Positions 22,671-34,189 of a DNA stretch of 64,000 bases are shown here, in pieces; the stretch's first letter is position 1; each line of letters begins with the position of its first letter. Origin of the DNA: Termitomyces sp. T153. Taxonomy: Eukaryota > Basidiomycota > Agaricomycetes > Agaricales > Lyophyllaceae. Under the pieces are notes generated by a model that was not told the DNA's origin, ran no database searches, and saw only the letters and a list, made by a program, of their open reading frames with translations. The stretch is from NCBI GenBank assembly GCA_018296165.2, contig JACKQL020000016.1:62001-126000 (forward strand), given 5' to 3'. Made by a program: the position numbers and the translations under genes.

Positions 22671-25600
22671 TTACACTTCATTTCTCAAGATGATACTAAA
22701 GCAATTCTCGCAATAGGGTTCTCCCGCCCTCTCAAAGAACGAAGGGTCCTCGAACGGCCGTTGACACCCCTCCAGAAACGTTAGTCGATGGTTTCCCTTG
22801 ACAACTCAAACACAACGAACTTTGCATACGAAACATGACCAACACCACTTGCCACCAAGCGCCTCGACGGCTTGGTCACGGTCGCGAATGCTGCGTTTAC
22901 ACAGCTTGCACTTTGGGAGTCGCAAACGCACATGACATGCCTCGCAATATGGATGCCCGCGATATACCGTAAACCCAACATCGTCTGATGCAAAGTCGCC
23001 ATCCCCGGTTACTGCCAGTTCACCTACAGTGCATGAAATCGGGGGGGGTCAGATCAAACTCAGTCTAACAAGAGAGAAAGAACACACCAGTTCGAGACGA
23101 CGGGTGATCTATTGAAGGTGCGAGGAAGGGGTCTCCACATTCGGCGCAGAAGAAGTGCTGCTCGTGATAAGCGCGCTTTCCAAGTGAGGGGTCATCCAGA
23201 CTGATGAATCGTTCCTCGTAAATAGGTGTTTTGCAAGAATAACATTTCGGAGCAAAGTTCTGAAGAAAACGGATGATACGATGATTCTGAATGAAATGAG
23301 GTAGTTTGAAGCAGAATAGGAACATACCTCGTGGTAGTCAAGATGACAATATGCCTTCCCTTCCCATTCATATGAACTCACATGCTCTAGCAACTCACCA
23401 CATACCGTACAGCGGAAGCACGCCGGATGCCAACGCTGTCTCATCGCATTTACAATACGTCCTACAATGCCCTCACCACACCCACCACACCTTAAACCTG
23501 CATGGCGCTGTCCAATCTGTGAACCCAGCCCCGAGTCTGAGCTATGCATAAGCTCACGTCCTCCGGGTCCAGAAACACTTATTCCAGGCACCTCATACAC
23601 TTTCATCTTCGAGCCTTGTCGTGATTTCTCCCTGGCATCGCTCACGTTGATTTGCGGTATGCCGGAAACCTTGATTTCTGGTACATTCTGATTTTGGGCA
23701 TTGGTCTGCGGAACGTCTTGGACGTTGATTTGTGGAACCTCCTGGACATGCGCATTGATCTCGGGATGGATGTTAATCAATGGCACAGGGACAGGCGAAT
23801 GCACGACATGTCCCTGCTTATTATGCCCATGTTCACTCTCACCCTCGCTCTCGCTTTCCATTCGCCCAATATCCGCTGTGTGGTCGCGGCCACCCCTAGG
23901 TGCCGGAGACTCGATAGAGATCTTAGGAATGGTTGGGCTGAACCCCTGGTGTGGTTGAGGCTGCTGGGAGCGTGACCGTTGAGGACGCTGGAATTGCTGC
24001 GGCTGTTGAAGTTGAGGCCGAGGTTCGCGAGGTGACTGCTGATCTTTCTCCGGCGTCTTTGGAAGCTCCCGCCCACGTCCGAACGACCGTGAGCGCTGCA
24101 AACCCCTATTGTTAATCCCGTTCCCGTCCTCCTGTTTAAGAGGCGTGCGGAAAATCTGAGACTGCGGTCGAGTGCTCATGACGGGAGGTTGTTGTCGAGG
24201 GGTAGTTGATATCTGTGATTGCGGCCTTCGCTGAAGCGATTGGGTTGGCGTCGTCTGCGATTGACCACCCGGAGTTGGGAGGACCCGCTTCCCTGGAGTC
24301 TGTGGCATGGTTTGTCCTGATGATAAACTATTTCCACGCGTACGCTGCGAGATAAAACCTGAGCGAGGAGGGGTATCATCCAGATTCAAATTATAATTTC
24401 GCTTCGTCGGTGTCGACTGATTCGAACCTCCCATCCCTATCATAGGCGGACGTGGAAGGCCAATAACAGAACTTGAGCCAGAATTGTTATTGGAGGTTGC
24501 AAGCCGCATTGTCATGCTCTGCATAGTCGGTTCCTGTTTAGACCAGCCTGCCTGAAAACCCGAAACCGAACCAAATCCAGGGCCTGAAGCAGAGGCTGAT
24601 GAGGCTGAAGAGGTTATCGTCCTAGGTCCGCTACTTTCAACCATGGCGGGCGGCTGAGGCATTGGACCAGGATTTGGAAAAGCAGATGGGGCAGTATTGC
24701 GTAAAGGAATATCTCGAATACCGTATTGGGGGCTGGGAGGAACTTTTCCAGTCGATTCTGCCTCCGACTCTGAGGAGTAGTATTCTACCGTTTGTTCATC
24801 CTCTACTTCCTCCTCGTCTTCATCATCCTCGTCTTCTTCACTTTCGTCTTCTTGCTCAATAGCAGTTTCGTCGGTGCGATACGCCCATTGAGGTTGTATT
24901 ATTGATGGTGGTTTTGGCTTGGGCTTCGAGTGTGAGGGGATAGGTGGGGGAGGAGCAGACTGAACTGGGTGTCGTATCGGACGCTGTTGCTGAGATGTAG
25001 CAGACTGCTGGTTCAAAGGCTTAGTTTGCGGTGGTTGTGAGCGTTGCGAAAGCTGTTGCTGAATCTGTGGTCGCAGTTGTAGTTGCGATGGTTCTGAGCG
25101 CTGCGGAAGCTGTTGCTGGATCTGTGGTTGTAGTTGTAGACGGTGAAAGTGATGAGCCTGTTTCTCAGCAGGATTTGGTGGCGGTGTCGGTAATAGCGGT
25201 GGAAGTACGTCAGGAAGCGTTGGTTTCCACGCTGGAAGCACTTTCCTTCCTGGAACAAGTGCCTTTGGGACTGTAGCAGGTTCAACAGCACGGACAGGTG
25301 ATCCGCGAACAGGTGATCCAGAAAATGAGTCTGCCGAAAGCGAAGAGACGGAGGAGGGTGACGATGGGGAAGATTGAGCAGACGATCCAAAGTCAGAAGA
25401 AATAGAAGCAATGGAGAATTTGGGTGGGCTCGCACGACCACGTTTGAGGGATTCTACGGTACTAGTCAAGGACTTTGTGGGACTCGGTGGTTGCGACCAT
25501 GGCGCAGAAGTTGATTTTCTAATCTCAACTATATTTGATTCAGATGTTGTGAAAGAGAGGGGTGCAGGTAGTGGTCTTGAACGCGTAGGAGAAGTAGATC

Positions 25601-26013
25601 CCGGCCTGGGTTGAGGAAGTGGGCGTCGTTGGGACTGAATAGGTGCTTGTGCTGTTCCAGACTGCTGAGGACCTACCCATTGAGCAAAGGGAGTCTGCGT
25701 TGAAGGCTGCTGTGGTGGCGGAGGTGGTGCTTGATAATGCACCAACTATTGTGTACAGTCAGTGGCCGCTGCTAAGTCTGCAATTGCCCAAAAGAGCTAC
25801 CTGCTGCTGAAAATAGTGACCAGATTGTGCGGCCTGTTGCTGCAAGCCCTGTAGCCTTTGCTGGACCAAAGATGGAGTTTGTTGGGCTTGAACAAGCGCC
25901 AACTGCTGCTGAATCTGCGGGCGTCCTTGCTGTTGTGGTTGGGGTGCACCAAGCTGTTGGTAAATGTTTTGAGGTTGGTAATACTGAGGCTGTTGGTAGT
26001 AGTTTTGGGCCAT
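22671..26013 (-). CDS. Paxillin-like protein with three C-terminal LIM domains
   Basis: Fungal LIM proteins of this build (Pxl1 type) act at the actomyosin ring and sites of polarised growth. The start at 26013 gives MAQNYYQQPQYYQPQNIYQQ. A ~55-nt intron near 25746-25800 joins a Gln-rich leader to a ~750-residue disordered Pro/Gln/Ser region with an acidic run (about 24780-24870). LIM1 begins near residue 820 (CGGCGEGIVGRIVNAM ... RWHPACFRCTVCGELL), LIM2 after an intron at about 23262-23330 (CYSCKTPIYEERFISL ... HFFCAECGDPF), and LIM3 after another (YCEACHVRLRLPKCKLCKRS ... WCWSCFVCKGCQRPFEDPSF). A last intron of about 50 nt (near 22771-22820) must be removed; without it the frame stops early at 22806. 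The end YCENCFSIILRNEV at 22671 completes LIM3. All zinc-ligand pairs appear present. It is divergent to MOB1. Confidence 0.87.
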
Positions 26014-26170
26014 CCCTCGCAGCGAGACGGCATATCGAAAACGCGATCGTTCATTTTTTCACGTGACCGGGGCAGTTCCTATTTTAGCACAATCATGATC
26101 AGGTTGCTATACCCTAGACTCGGATAGGATTTGCCCAGTCATTGCGATATTCCTGCCATTCTTTCGCGAT
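26014..26170. promoter_or_regulatory. 157-bp divergent promoter between the LIM gene and MOB1
   Basis: Two start codons point outward across only 157 bp, so regulatory elements are almost certainly shared. No specific factor site is recognised. Confidence 0.55.
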
Positions 26171-27120
26171 GTCTTTCTTTGGGTTCGGTCTGACCTATAA
26201 TTCAGACGAGTTGTTACAATCTGACGTAACGATCTAGACGGAATCGTACTCCTCGTAAGAGGTCACCGACCCCAACGCGCAACCCCAACCTTCCTACACG
26301 AAAGGATTCCTTAATGGGACCTTCTTTCGAACCTTCTTCTCCTGTCTGCGCAAAACCTCTCTACCTCTCAAGTCCCTTTGCAGACGCCGCACTCGTAAAG
26401 GGAAATTTCAAGACGATCGTCATGCTACCCAAATACGTCGACATTACGGAGTGGGTGGCTGTCAATAGTGCGTAACCACGCCGAAGTATCTTTTGAGTCC
26501 TTTTGACTATAGGTTCATGCAGTATTCGACTTTTATACCAATTTGAATGAGTTCTATGGGGTACTCACGGAGGTTTGCACGCAACATCATTGCCCAACTA
26601 TGTCTGGGGGCCCAATGTACGTGAACCAATAGCTTGCTTGGATTAGCCCTATATGCGTATACACAGATTGAACTATGTTTGGATGAATCCGGGTGGCAAG
26701 CAGATAGCACTACCTGCACCAACCTACATTGATACTGTGCTGTCATCGATTCAAAATCTTCTCGAAGACGAGAATGTGTTCCCCACGAAATCCAGTATGC
26801 ATCTCATCGTTTACCTTTTCGAGTCATCTGCTCAATTGATGAGTCTGACAGATCAACCTTTCAATCCTAGTTTCCCTTCAACAGTCAAACACATATATCG
26901 TCAACTCTTACGCGTCTTTGCGCATATATACCATGCACATTTCCATCATCTCCTCCATCTCCGTGCCGAGCCGCACTTCAACTCCCTCTTTGCCCATTTT
27001 CTGGCTTTTGGCCGCGAGTATGAACTGTTGGATGTGAAGGATATCAAAGGCGACCCTAGTGCACCTGTCGGTGTGGGATTGCTATGGGAGCGATGGAAGG
27101 AATCGGGGATATTAGTGTAA
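26171..27120 (+). CDS. MOB1: MOB1 kinase activator
   Basis: Mob1 binds and activates NDR/LATS-family kinases (Dbf2, Sid2) at the spindle pole body and septum in mitotic exit and septation. The first exon from 26171 gives MSFFGFG. The splice into RNRTPRKRSPTPTRN near 26235 is not resolved. The core is clear: KPLYLSSPFADAALVKGNFK, then MLPKYVDITEWVAVN, an intron (about 26467-26512), FDFYTNLNEFYGVLTEVCTQ, an intron (about 26618-26667) and LNYVWMNPGGKQIALPAPTY. The zinc site uses CTQHHCP and the histidines around HIYHAHFHHLLHL. The frame ends GILV at 27120. About 225 residues fits the family. Confidence 0.92.
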
Positions 27121-28560
27121 CATTTCCGGATTTCCAGCATTATATTTCGATCTGGCATTTGCATCACTTACATTTCCCTGTCCGTGTAACATATACTCTT
27201 CAAGTCCTCAAGTGTCGATCAGTCTAGGTTTTCACATACGATGACAGAAATGCAGCTGTCTCGAGTCAAGATTGTACTGCATGAGGTATCGTGCTGTGAA
27301 ATGACTAAACAAAAGTACGGCGCCATTGGTTTTTAACAATGCCTGAAGTCGTCATTGCTGGAACCGAAAAGGTGAGAGAAAAACGGTAGGCAACGCGTGT
27401 TGGACGCCTCATCCCAACCGGAACTCTTCGTCTATCCCTATCATCGACGTCGAAATGAAAGGGACAGAAACAAAGAAGAGCATGACACAAAGAAGGCAGA
27501 AGGGGACAGAAGAGAAAATTTATCATGCTACGTAACTTTCAGGACTATAATATAAACCCTACATAGACCAAAACCGTAGACTTAATTTGTTTCTCAAGAC
27601 TATGGTTTTCATATACACGGACAGCATCCTTCGATACTCGAGGTGCATGTAAATGCGCTTGTTGTAGATTGTGACTCTGTGCATGTAACATAGCAGCTCC
27701 AAATGGACGCAGAACGTCGACCGCCTGTACAGACGAACGTGGTACAGGCGAACGTGACACTGATCAAAACCCGCGATCGAGAAGAACGCGCCCAAATACT
27801 GTGACTACAGCAGGAGACTAAGAGTACAAAATCAATTGAACGCCCACGAGATGTTTGGAACACCTGAGCAAGAGACACAGTACCCGCTGGAGGAGCAGCC
27901 CCGGTCAGAAATGATTCCTGACTGAACACGACAAAAGCCTACTACCTAAGGTGGATATATGAGCCAGAGGCGTGGACACCCCGGGTAAATCCTAGATAGC
28001 ATTTGGACTTTTTCGTATGCTCCAACCTACATGCATCATGCATCATATCTTGTAGGCCATCAATTTTGTGAGTTCGAAACTTTTGGGGCTTCCTGTGTTT
28101 TCTTGATTGATTGAAGAGTGTATTCCAGGGCCGATCATAGGTGCTCAGGAGTTTGGGTTTCTTATCCAAGTCATACTTGATAGATGTATCTATAGGCACA
28201 TTGGGAATGTGGATGGAATGGTCTAGAGGCACTGCCATAGCCACTGCCCATACACAGCACACCGAGAAGCTGCTTGATCCCTGCACTTTTTCACATTTTC
28301 TCAATTCTGCTACAGATCATGTAAGTACATACTACGTTAGTAGTGGTAGTGACACATTGAGACAAATATTTGGGACGTAAAGATCAGACGGCGCTCACTT
28401 GGGACTGCGGTCCAGACTGGTCAAGGTGTGAAGTACAGGTGTAGACTTCTAACATCCATCATTCTTGGTGAATTGTCTATGCTAAATTCTATTAGACTCA
28501 GGAGTTGATGCTGGAGTTGGTGCATCTGCCCACTACCCCCTTTGATTGATAAGAAAATTG
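27121..28560. other. Intergenic region, one orphan frame
   Basis: No recognised gene. A 120-codon minus-strand frame at 27942-28304 has a hydrophobic start (SFSVCCVWAVAMAVPLDHS) that could be a signal peptide, but CpG content is low, no introns or homologues are seen, and it ends next to repeats. I treat it as a possible orphan gene at low confidence. A short start-like exon MPEVVIAGTEK at 27340, followed by a GT donor, could not be extended. Confidence 0.35.
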
Positions 28561-28573
28561 TCATAAATAATGA

Positions 28574-28689
28574 GACCTTTGTAAATAACAAGACCTTTGT
28601 AAATAACAAGACCTTTGTAAATAACAAGACCTTTGTAAATAACAAGACCTTTGTAAATAACAAGACCTTTGTAAATAACAAGACCTTTG
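28574..28689. repeat. 18-bp minisatellite, six full units plus a partial one
   Basis: The unit gacctttgtaaataacaa repeats without interruption from 28574, with units at 28592, 28610, 28628, 28646 and 28664 and a partial seventh at 28682. The copies are identical by eye, so the expansion is recent although the surrounding repeat block is old. The repeated-peptide frame on the minus strand is a by-product. Confidence 0.93.
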
Positions 28690-29928
28690 CAGCTAGATTT
28701 GGGGTATGCCTATGTAGCTGACCAGATGCTAGGTGACTCTGCTATTGTCTCAAGTCCTCAACCCTTTTTCTGTGTTATCTTTGGGCCCTTGGGACAGTTA
28801 ACCGTGTCATTCTAATGCTTTGTTCTGTGTAATTACAGTAGTAATGTAATGCATTATCCTCTGTAACTTAAATTAAGTACTGCATGGAAGTCATGCATGA
28901 CATTAATGCATCACTGATGCATTAGGAATGAATGAGAAATACATTACATGGGGATTGAACCAACATCATCATGCATAGAAATCTACAACAAATATTACCA
29001 ATGACCATTATACCAAATAGTCATAGGAAAAAAGTTGAGATGGGGTGTATGGTGCTCAGTGTTACAGGTTTGGGTGGCTTGAAGCTGTTTGTCATTGAGG
29101 TTCTTGTCAGGGCTTCTGTTGTTCTCTTGCTCAGTCTCCAGGGCTTCCTCTTGCTCTGGGGCTGTTGCTTGTAAGCAGGCCTCCCAGTTGGGTGCAGGGG
29201 TGCCAGAAGGGTGGCCTGCAGTCAAGGAGAGTCTGCCAGAGGTAGTTCCAGAGTTATGGTGCATGAGAGATAAGGGGTGCAAGTCTGTCAGTTAGGGCTT
29301 TGGGTGTTGCCAAGTTCACAAGCAGGGCCAAGTCTGGAGGGGTCCTCCCAGTAGTGCTGATTGATCTGGGTGACAAGGTTCTTGAGCCCTTTGTAAGTGG
29401 TTTGCTATGGGGCAATCTGGAGTACCTTGTGAATGTGCTTAGAGAGGGTCTTGTAAAGCTGGAATCACAGTGCATTGTAGTTTCTGCCCATCTTGTAGGC
29501 TTCCTTCTCTAACTTTACAAAAAATGCAGTGAAGCATTTGTTGGGTTTCATCTGGAGGGGGACCAACTTAACTTCCATTCAGCCTCTGCTATGATATTGT
29601 ATACACCAAATTTCTTGAAGAACTCTCAAAGAAAGGTGTCCCAGTTTGTGAACAATGGGTGGTGGAGGTTGTAATGGAGCAGGGCCATGTAGTGGTCCAG
29701 CACAATCCCTTGTAGGTATGAGGAGGCAAAAGCAACTCAGGCCCAGTCTTCCACAAAGGTGTGCAGCTTCCCCTGGAAGGTGTTCAGGTACTAGGAAGGT
29801 CTACCACTTCCAGGGGTTCTGTCTGCTGAATAGTTTGAGCTTTTGGATGTCCAAGCATCCTTTGCAGGCCAGGGCTTCTTGGATCTTTCTGTCATCTCTG
29901 CAATTGTTCCTCACTGCTCTCCAGCATT

Positions 29929-30014
<86 letters not shown>

Positions 30015-30660
30015 GGTGGTGGTGGTGGTGGTGGTTTCCAGGTCTGCCAGGTAGGAACACACCTATTGCTGGTCCCCATTCCCCTAGGAGTCCACCATTG
30101 GTGGGCTCCCTGCCTTCCAAAGGTCCTCCCAGAGTTCTGCCACCAGTCAGGGGTCTGTTCTGGAGCCATGGAGGCAGGGTGTTGTCTACTTGGTATCTCT
30201 GGGTTTCTGAAAGGGTTTCTGGGACCTAGGGTCAATTTGGGGGACAGCCAGGGTTGGAGTGGTGTTGGGCTTCTGGAAAAGTGGGAGGTTTAGTGAACCA
30301 GGTCCACAGGGAGACCTTGGGGGATCAAAGGTCTAGGTGAGGGGGCAGTCCTAAACATTCTTGTGGATAGCTTGTTCCTGGGGTCAGAGGGTAGGGGCTT
30401 TGTTAATGTAGCTCAGCATGTGTTTGGAGCAAGTGTTAGGCTCTTCCAGGGTTAGGGGGTCCTCAGGTGGGTCTTGGCCTGTCAGGGCAGCTGGGAGTTT
30501 TGGGGCAGCTGGGGGCTCTTCTACAGGTTGAGCCCAAGTGTGAAAAGTGCTGGCATCTGGAGCCAAGTTGAGCAAGGGGCAGGCCAAGAGACCTACCATG
30601 TGAGCAGTGGGCTGTTCAAACAGGCCCCCCAAGAGGTTGAGTCTATGGAGAAGGATTAAT
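28690..30660 (-). pseudogene. Decayed gag-like region of a minus-strand LTR element
   Basis: On the minus strand near 29750-29570 a frame reads as a gypsy gag core (VAFASSYLQGIVLDHYMALL, then NWDTFLREFFKKFGVYN). It continues with stops and frameshifts to about 29250. Upstream, at 30120-29800, Pro-rich and Lys-rich gag leader sequence contains an expanded microsatellite. Gag would form the particle shell, but this copy is broken. It lies downstream, in the minus sense, of the primer-binding site at 33623-33633, so both probably belong to one old element. CpG is nearly absent. Confidence 0.6.
29930..30036. repeat. Compound microsatellite (TAG)n then (TGG)n
   Basis: About 25 TAG units (29930-30004) pass directly into about ten TGG units (to 30036). 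On the minus strand these would code for long Leu/Tyr and Pro/His runs inside the decayed gag, so expansion followed or accompanied loss of function. Confidence 0.97.
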
Positions 30661-31741
30661 ATGGCAATATGCTGGATAAAACAATGTATTAAGGTCTATT
30701 CAAAGTGCAAAAGAAAAGAACAAGTAAACTAGAGAAAACATGGTCAGAAAGGCCCAGGATCTGTCTAAATAAAAGAGAAGAGGGCTTACTAAGCTACCTA
30801 ATACACTGGGAGGAAGGAAGAACAGAAGCCTTGGGTGTAGAACAGAAGGGGAAGGGAGTTCAGCATCAAGCACAATGGAGGATGCCCAAAAACTGTGTGA
30901 ATTAGAGCTGTGCTTTCATCAGGAAGTCAACCAGGGCCAGGAAATCCAGAGCCAATAAAGAAACAGCCAAAATACAAGAAGAACAAGATCACTAAGATGG
31001 CCAAGTGATCCAATTGATGGAAAACCCCAAAAATAGAGAAATGAGGGCAGAACACAAGAGAATGTGTTGGGAAGGGCATAGAGCACATTTGATAATGTGT
31101 CAATAGAGTCATTGGACATCTACAAAGCATGAGAACACATGATGGAAGGTCAAGGGAGCAGAAATAATGGAAGAAGTCTGTAGAAGAAGGAATAAAGTTG
31201 GGCTACCAAAGATTAGCTCCAACAAAGAGGGAAATACATGTGACCCCCATCACAGATAATGACAATGGTCTATGTGCAGACCAGAAAATATAAATAGAAG
31301 GGGGACAAAGATTAAAAGTTCAAGTTTTGGCATGATAGGCTTTGGGTCCCCAGTGTGTGGATTTCTTGGGCCTCATTCATGACTTCAGAATTATTAGTGT
31401 TTCTACATGGTAGTTCTTATCATCAAGAGCCTTTGGCTATTACAAGCTATAACCCTAACCCAATCCATTGAAAACATTTAAAACTTGTTTTTGTGTGATC
31501 TATTGTGTATTCAAGAGATAGCAAGTCCTGAACTTAGTTTTAAGTCATAAAATGAGCATCAGTGAGTTCCAAGTTGTTTCAGTCATGTTGCTCCACATCC
31601 AGGGTCAGGTTTTGGTGGGAAGGTCAGGTGGTAGTCATGGGATCCCTTTGCACATAAAAGGAGGCTACCACATTGGCCAGGTCTTCAAAACATCCAGGCA
31701 AGGGGGAGATGTGGATCTCTGCTACTAGCTTCCACAGCTCA
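30661..31741 (-). mobile_element. CpG-poor internal remnant of the old minus-strand LTR element
   Basis: The sequence is repeat-like and almost free of CpG, with only short frames that carry no domain I recognise. It lies between the gag-like region and a solo LTR at 31742 and is probably the same old element. A tgggtcccc word near 31345 begins no identifiable gene. Confidence 0.4.
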
Positions 31742-32869
31742 TGTCATGACCCATTGCTAGAACCCCCCTCTCCCCAAGCTGCCTTGCTTCCCCAGAGTTC
31801 CCCCTTCAACTCCCCCCAACCTTTGTTCACCCCATGAAGCTTACCCCAGCTAACTCCAACACTTCTCCAGCAAACCCCAATGGCTCCCTAGCTAACTCAA
31901 ACATGTTTCCCTGTAGACTTCAATGCTTCCTCTTCCTCTCCTGAGCCCCTGGAACCCTCCTCCACTGTTCCTGACACCAGCATACATCACTTGTTTGTCA
32001 CCCTGACTTACCCAACTAGCTCCAGAGCATCACAACAATCCTGGGACAGCCCACATCCCCAGCTGATCCCATCATCATCCTATCAGTATATCACTGCAGC
32101 TTGCCCCCTGATCCACAACTGACACCTGTCAGCTCCACATGACTCCAACAAGCCCTGCTGCCAGACCTGCTATCCCCAGAGCTGTCCCAGTAGCTGGTAT
32201 ATAAGTTGTAGAGTAACATCCTGTACTCTAGTCTTGATATTACCTATGTTACCATGTTCTGATTGTTTGTCTCTTGTGTTTTGTGTCTCTTGTTATGTTT
32301 CCCCTTCTCTCAGTTTCCCAGTCTTATCTCAGTTTCCCAATTTTATCTTGTCTCTATCTCCATTATTGTCTTGTTATTGTTTTGTATCTCTGCTTGAATC
32401 TATTTCCATTCTTGTCCCAATCTTGCTTTGACTCTGTCTTGTCTTGCTTTTCTATATTCTCTTTGTTGTGTCTAAGTCTTCTTCAACTTTAATGCTGTTA
32501 TAAACTCTGCACTTATGATTATGACTCCCCAAACATTCTTAACCAACTCCGGACCTCACTATTTGCTCAGCTCCAAAGCCCATCAGCATCCATTGATCTC
32601 CCATCAAACTCTGGCCTTGCTCCCATCACTCACATAGCCTCCATTTGCCCTGCATCACCAATGCTTGCCTCTGGACCTGTACCTGGAACTTCCCCAAGCC
32701 CTCCCTGACCACTTTGGACTTGCTTGGACCACTCCTCCTTGACTTACCCTTGCAAGTATCTGAAGTCCAGACCTCTCCAAAGTGCTAGGTTATCAGTGCA
32801 GGACATCACAGCTGCCTAGTAAGGGCTTGCCCAGTTAAGCTGAGCCCCTGTGGTCAGTGGAACCTGACA
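31742..32869 (+). mobile_element. Decayed solo LTR (1,128 bp) with target duplication GCTCA
   Basis: It begins tgtcatgaccc at 31742 and ends ggaacctgaca at 32869, flanked by GCTCA at 31737-31741 and 32870-32874. It is the same family as the LTR at 2520-3669 but nearly devoid of CpG. The TATA box starts at 32198 and gtcttgatatt begins at 32231, again 33 nt apart. Many CG positions of the younger copies read TG or CA here. Confidence 0.88.
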
Positions 32870-33634
32870 GCTCATTCCTCAGTGAAGTGTCATTCCAGAG
32901 AAGCTCAAGCATAAATGTCAGGATGTGGTCAGCCCATATTTTGGCAGTAGCTTTGGAGGTTGGCTGCCCCAGGTTTTTCAGGAGATCCAGGGTCCATTGG
33001 GTGAAGTCAGCTCATAAGAGTTGGAACTTCTGCAGGACCTCATTGCAGTGCTGAGTGTAGATCAGGCCACAAGTTGCTCCTGTTGCTAGAGCAAAGGATC
33101 CCTGTCTACTCCAGACACATTTTCTTGTCTGGGGTTTGTGAGGGGGTTGGGGGGGTTGGGGACAGCCAGAGTGATTCCAAGTTCTTGGCAGGGGTCTACA
33201 GATGTGAATGGGAGTTGGAGGCCCTCTACTGGCATCATGACATATGCTAGAGCTGCTGCAAATGGGCCAGTACTTGCATACAACAGGGCAGTCCATGAGG
33301 CTATAGGTTGCCCTCTCATATAGATCCACTGGTTGGAGCCTTGTATGTGGGAAGGGGCCATTGAGCACTAGCCAGGGGTGGGCCCCTGGCTAAAGAATGG
33401 TCCTAGCAGGAATCTGTGTTGGTCTGTCAGCCAATAGTCACTCAGGGTGGTTGCAAAGTTATCAGGGTGTGGGTGGTGGCACAGGGTGGAGGTTGTGGGA
33501 GTGGAGTAGTTGTAATTCAGGGGGAGGGGGTGGCCATATGAATCAACAGGTATTGTGGGTGTTGGTCAATAGTTTTGTGCATATGCATAGTTAGACATCA
33601 AGTATTCCAATGAGCAAGAGGAGTCTTGATATTA
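32870..33634 (-). mobile_element. 5' internal part of the old minus-strand element with primer-binding site
   Basis: At 33623-33633 the plus strand reads gtcttgatatt (aatatcaagac on the minus strand), immediately followed at 33635 by tgttagatccagctgacctg. This matches the primer-site/LTR junction of the young element at 48789-48801. Downstream on the minus strand, broken frames at 33370-32860 look like the start of gag. The solo LTR at 31742-32869 interrupts the element. Confidence 0.55.
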
Positions 33635-34189
33635 TGTTAGATCCAGCTGACCTGGGGGGCTCTCTCACTGTAGAGCAAGAAACCCATTAGTTGGAGAACT
33701 ACAATGGCTAAAGGAACTTATAGAGAGTTGGAGTTAGATGGGGGTTGAACAAACAATCCAGAAGCTTGGAGTTGGCAAATTAGGGGCTGTGGAGTGGAAC
33801 AGGAGTTGGACAGATACTCCAGAGTCTGGAGTTGGCAAGAATACTAAGTTCAGAGAAGTACAGAGTTTGCAGTTCTTAGGAGTCAAGCTGGAGTTGGGTT
33901 AGGCATTGAGATAAATGATTAGATCATCATTCAGAGTTATAGAGGTAGTTATAGACAAATGCTGGGAAACAGATAAGGCCAGGAAATGGATAAGTGCTGG
34001 AAACCTATATATGAGCTATGGCAATATCAAGACTACCAGGTCTAGGGTGTGTTCCAAGACTGAGAGTGGGGTGGGAGTGCCAAGGCAGAGCTGAGTAGCA
34101 CTGCTAGGGGTTATATGTGAGTGTGGAACAGGTTCAGGGGTTCTGCAAAATAAGTTCAGAGATTCTACCTTAACAGGGAAGGTCATTGA
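33635..34189 (-). mobile_element. Decayed 5' LTR of the old minus-strand element
   Basis: The edge at 33635 aligns with the terminus of the young LTR (tgttagatccagctgacctg against tgtcagggtccgctgacctc). Near 34024-34034 the plus strand reads aatatcaagac, complementary to the primer site at 33623-33633. It is only about 555 bp long because an LTR lies at 34190, and the rest cannot be aligned confidently. The interior has diverged strongly and may be a distinct family. Confidence 0.45.

Noticed and set aside
24662..25614. Plus-strand frames opposite the LIM protein
   Set aside because: Shadows of the long disordered Pro/Gln region of the minus-strand gene.
28561..28690. Tandem array considered as a CRISPR-like repeat
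   Set aside because: Units are contiguous without spacers and the genome is eukaryotic; it is a minisatellite.
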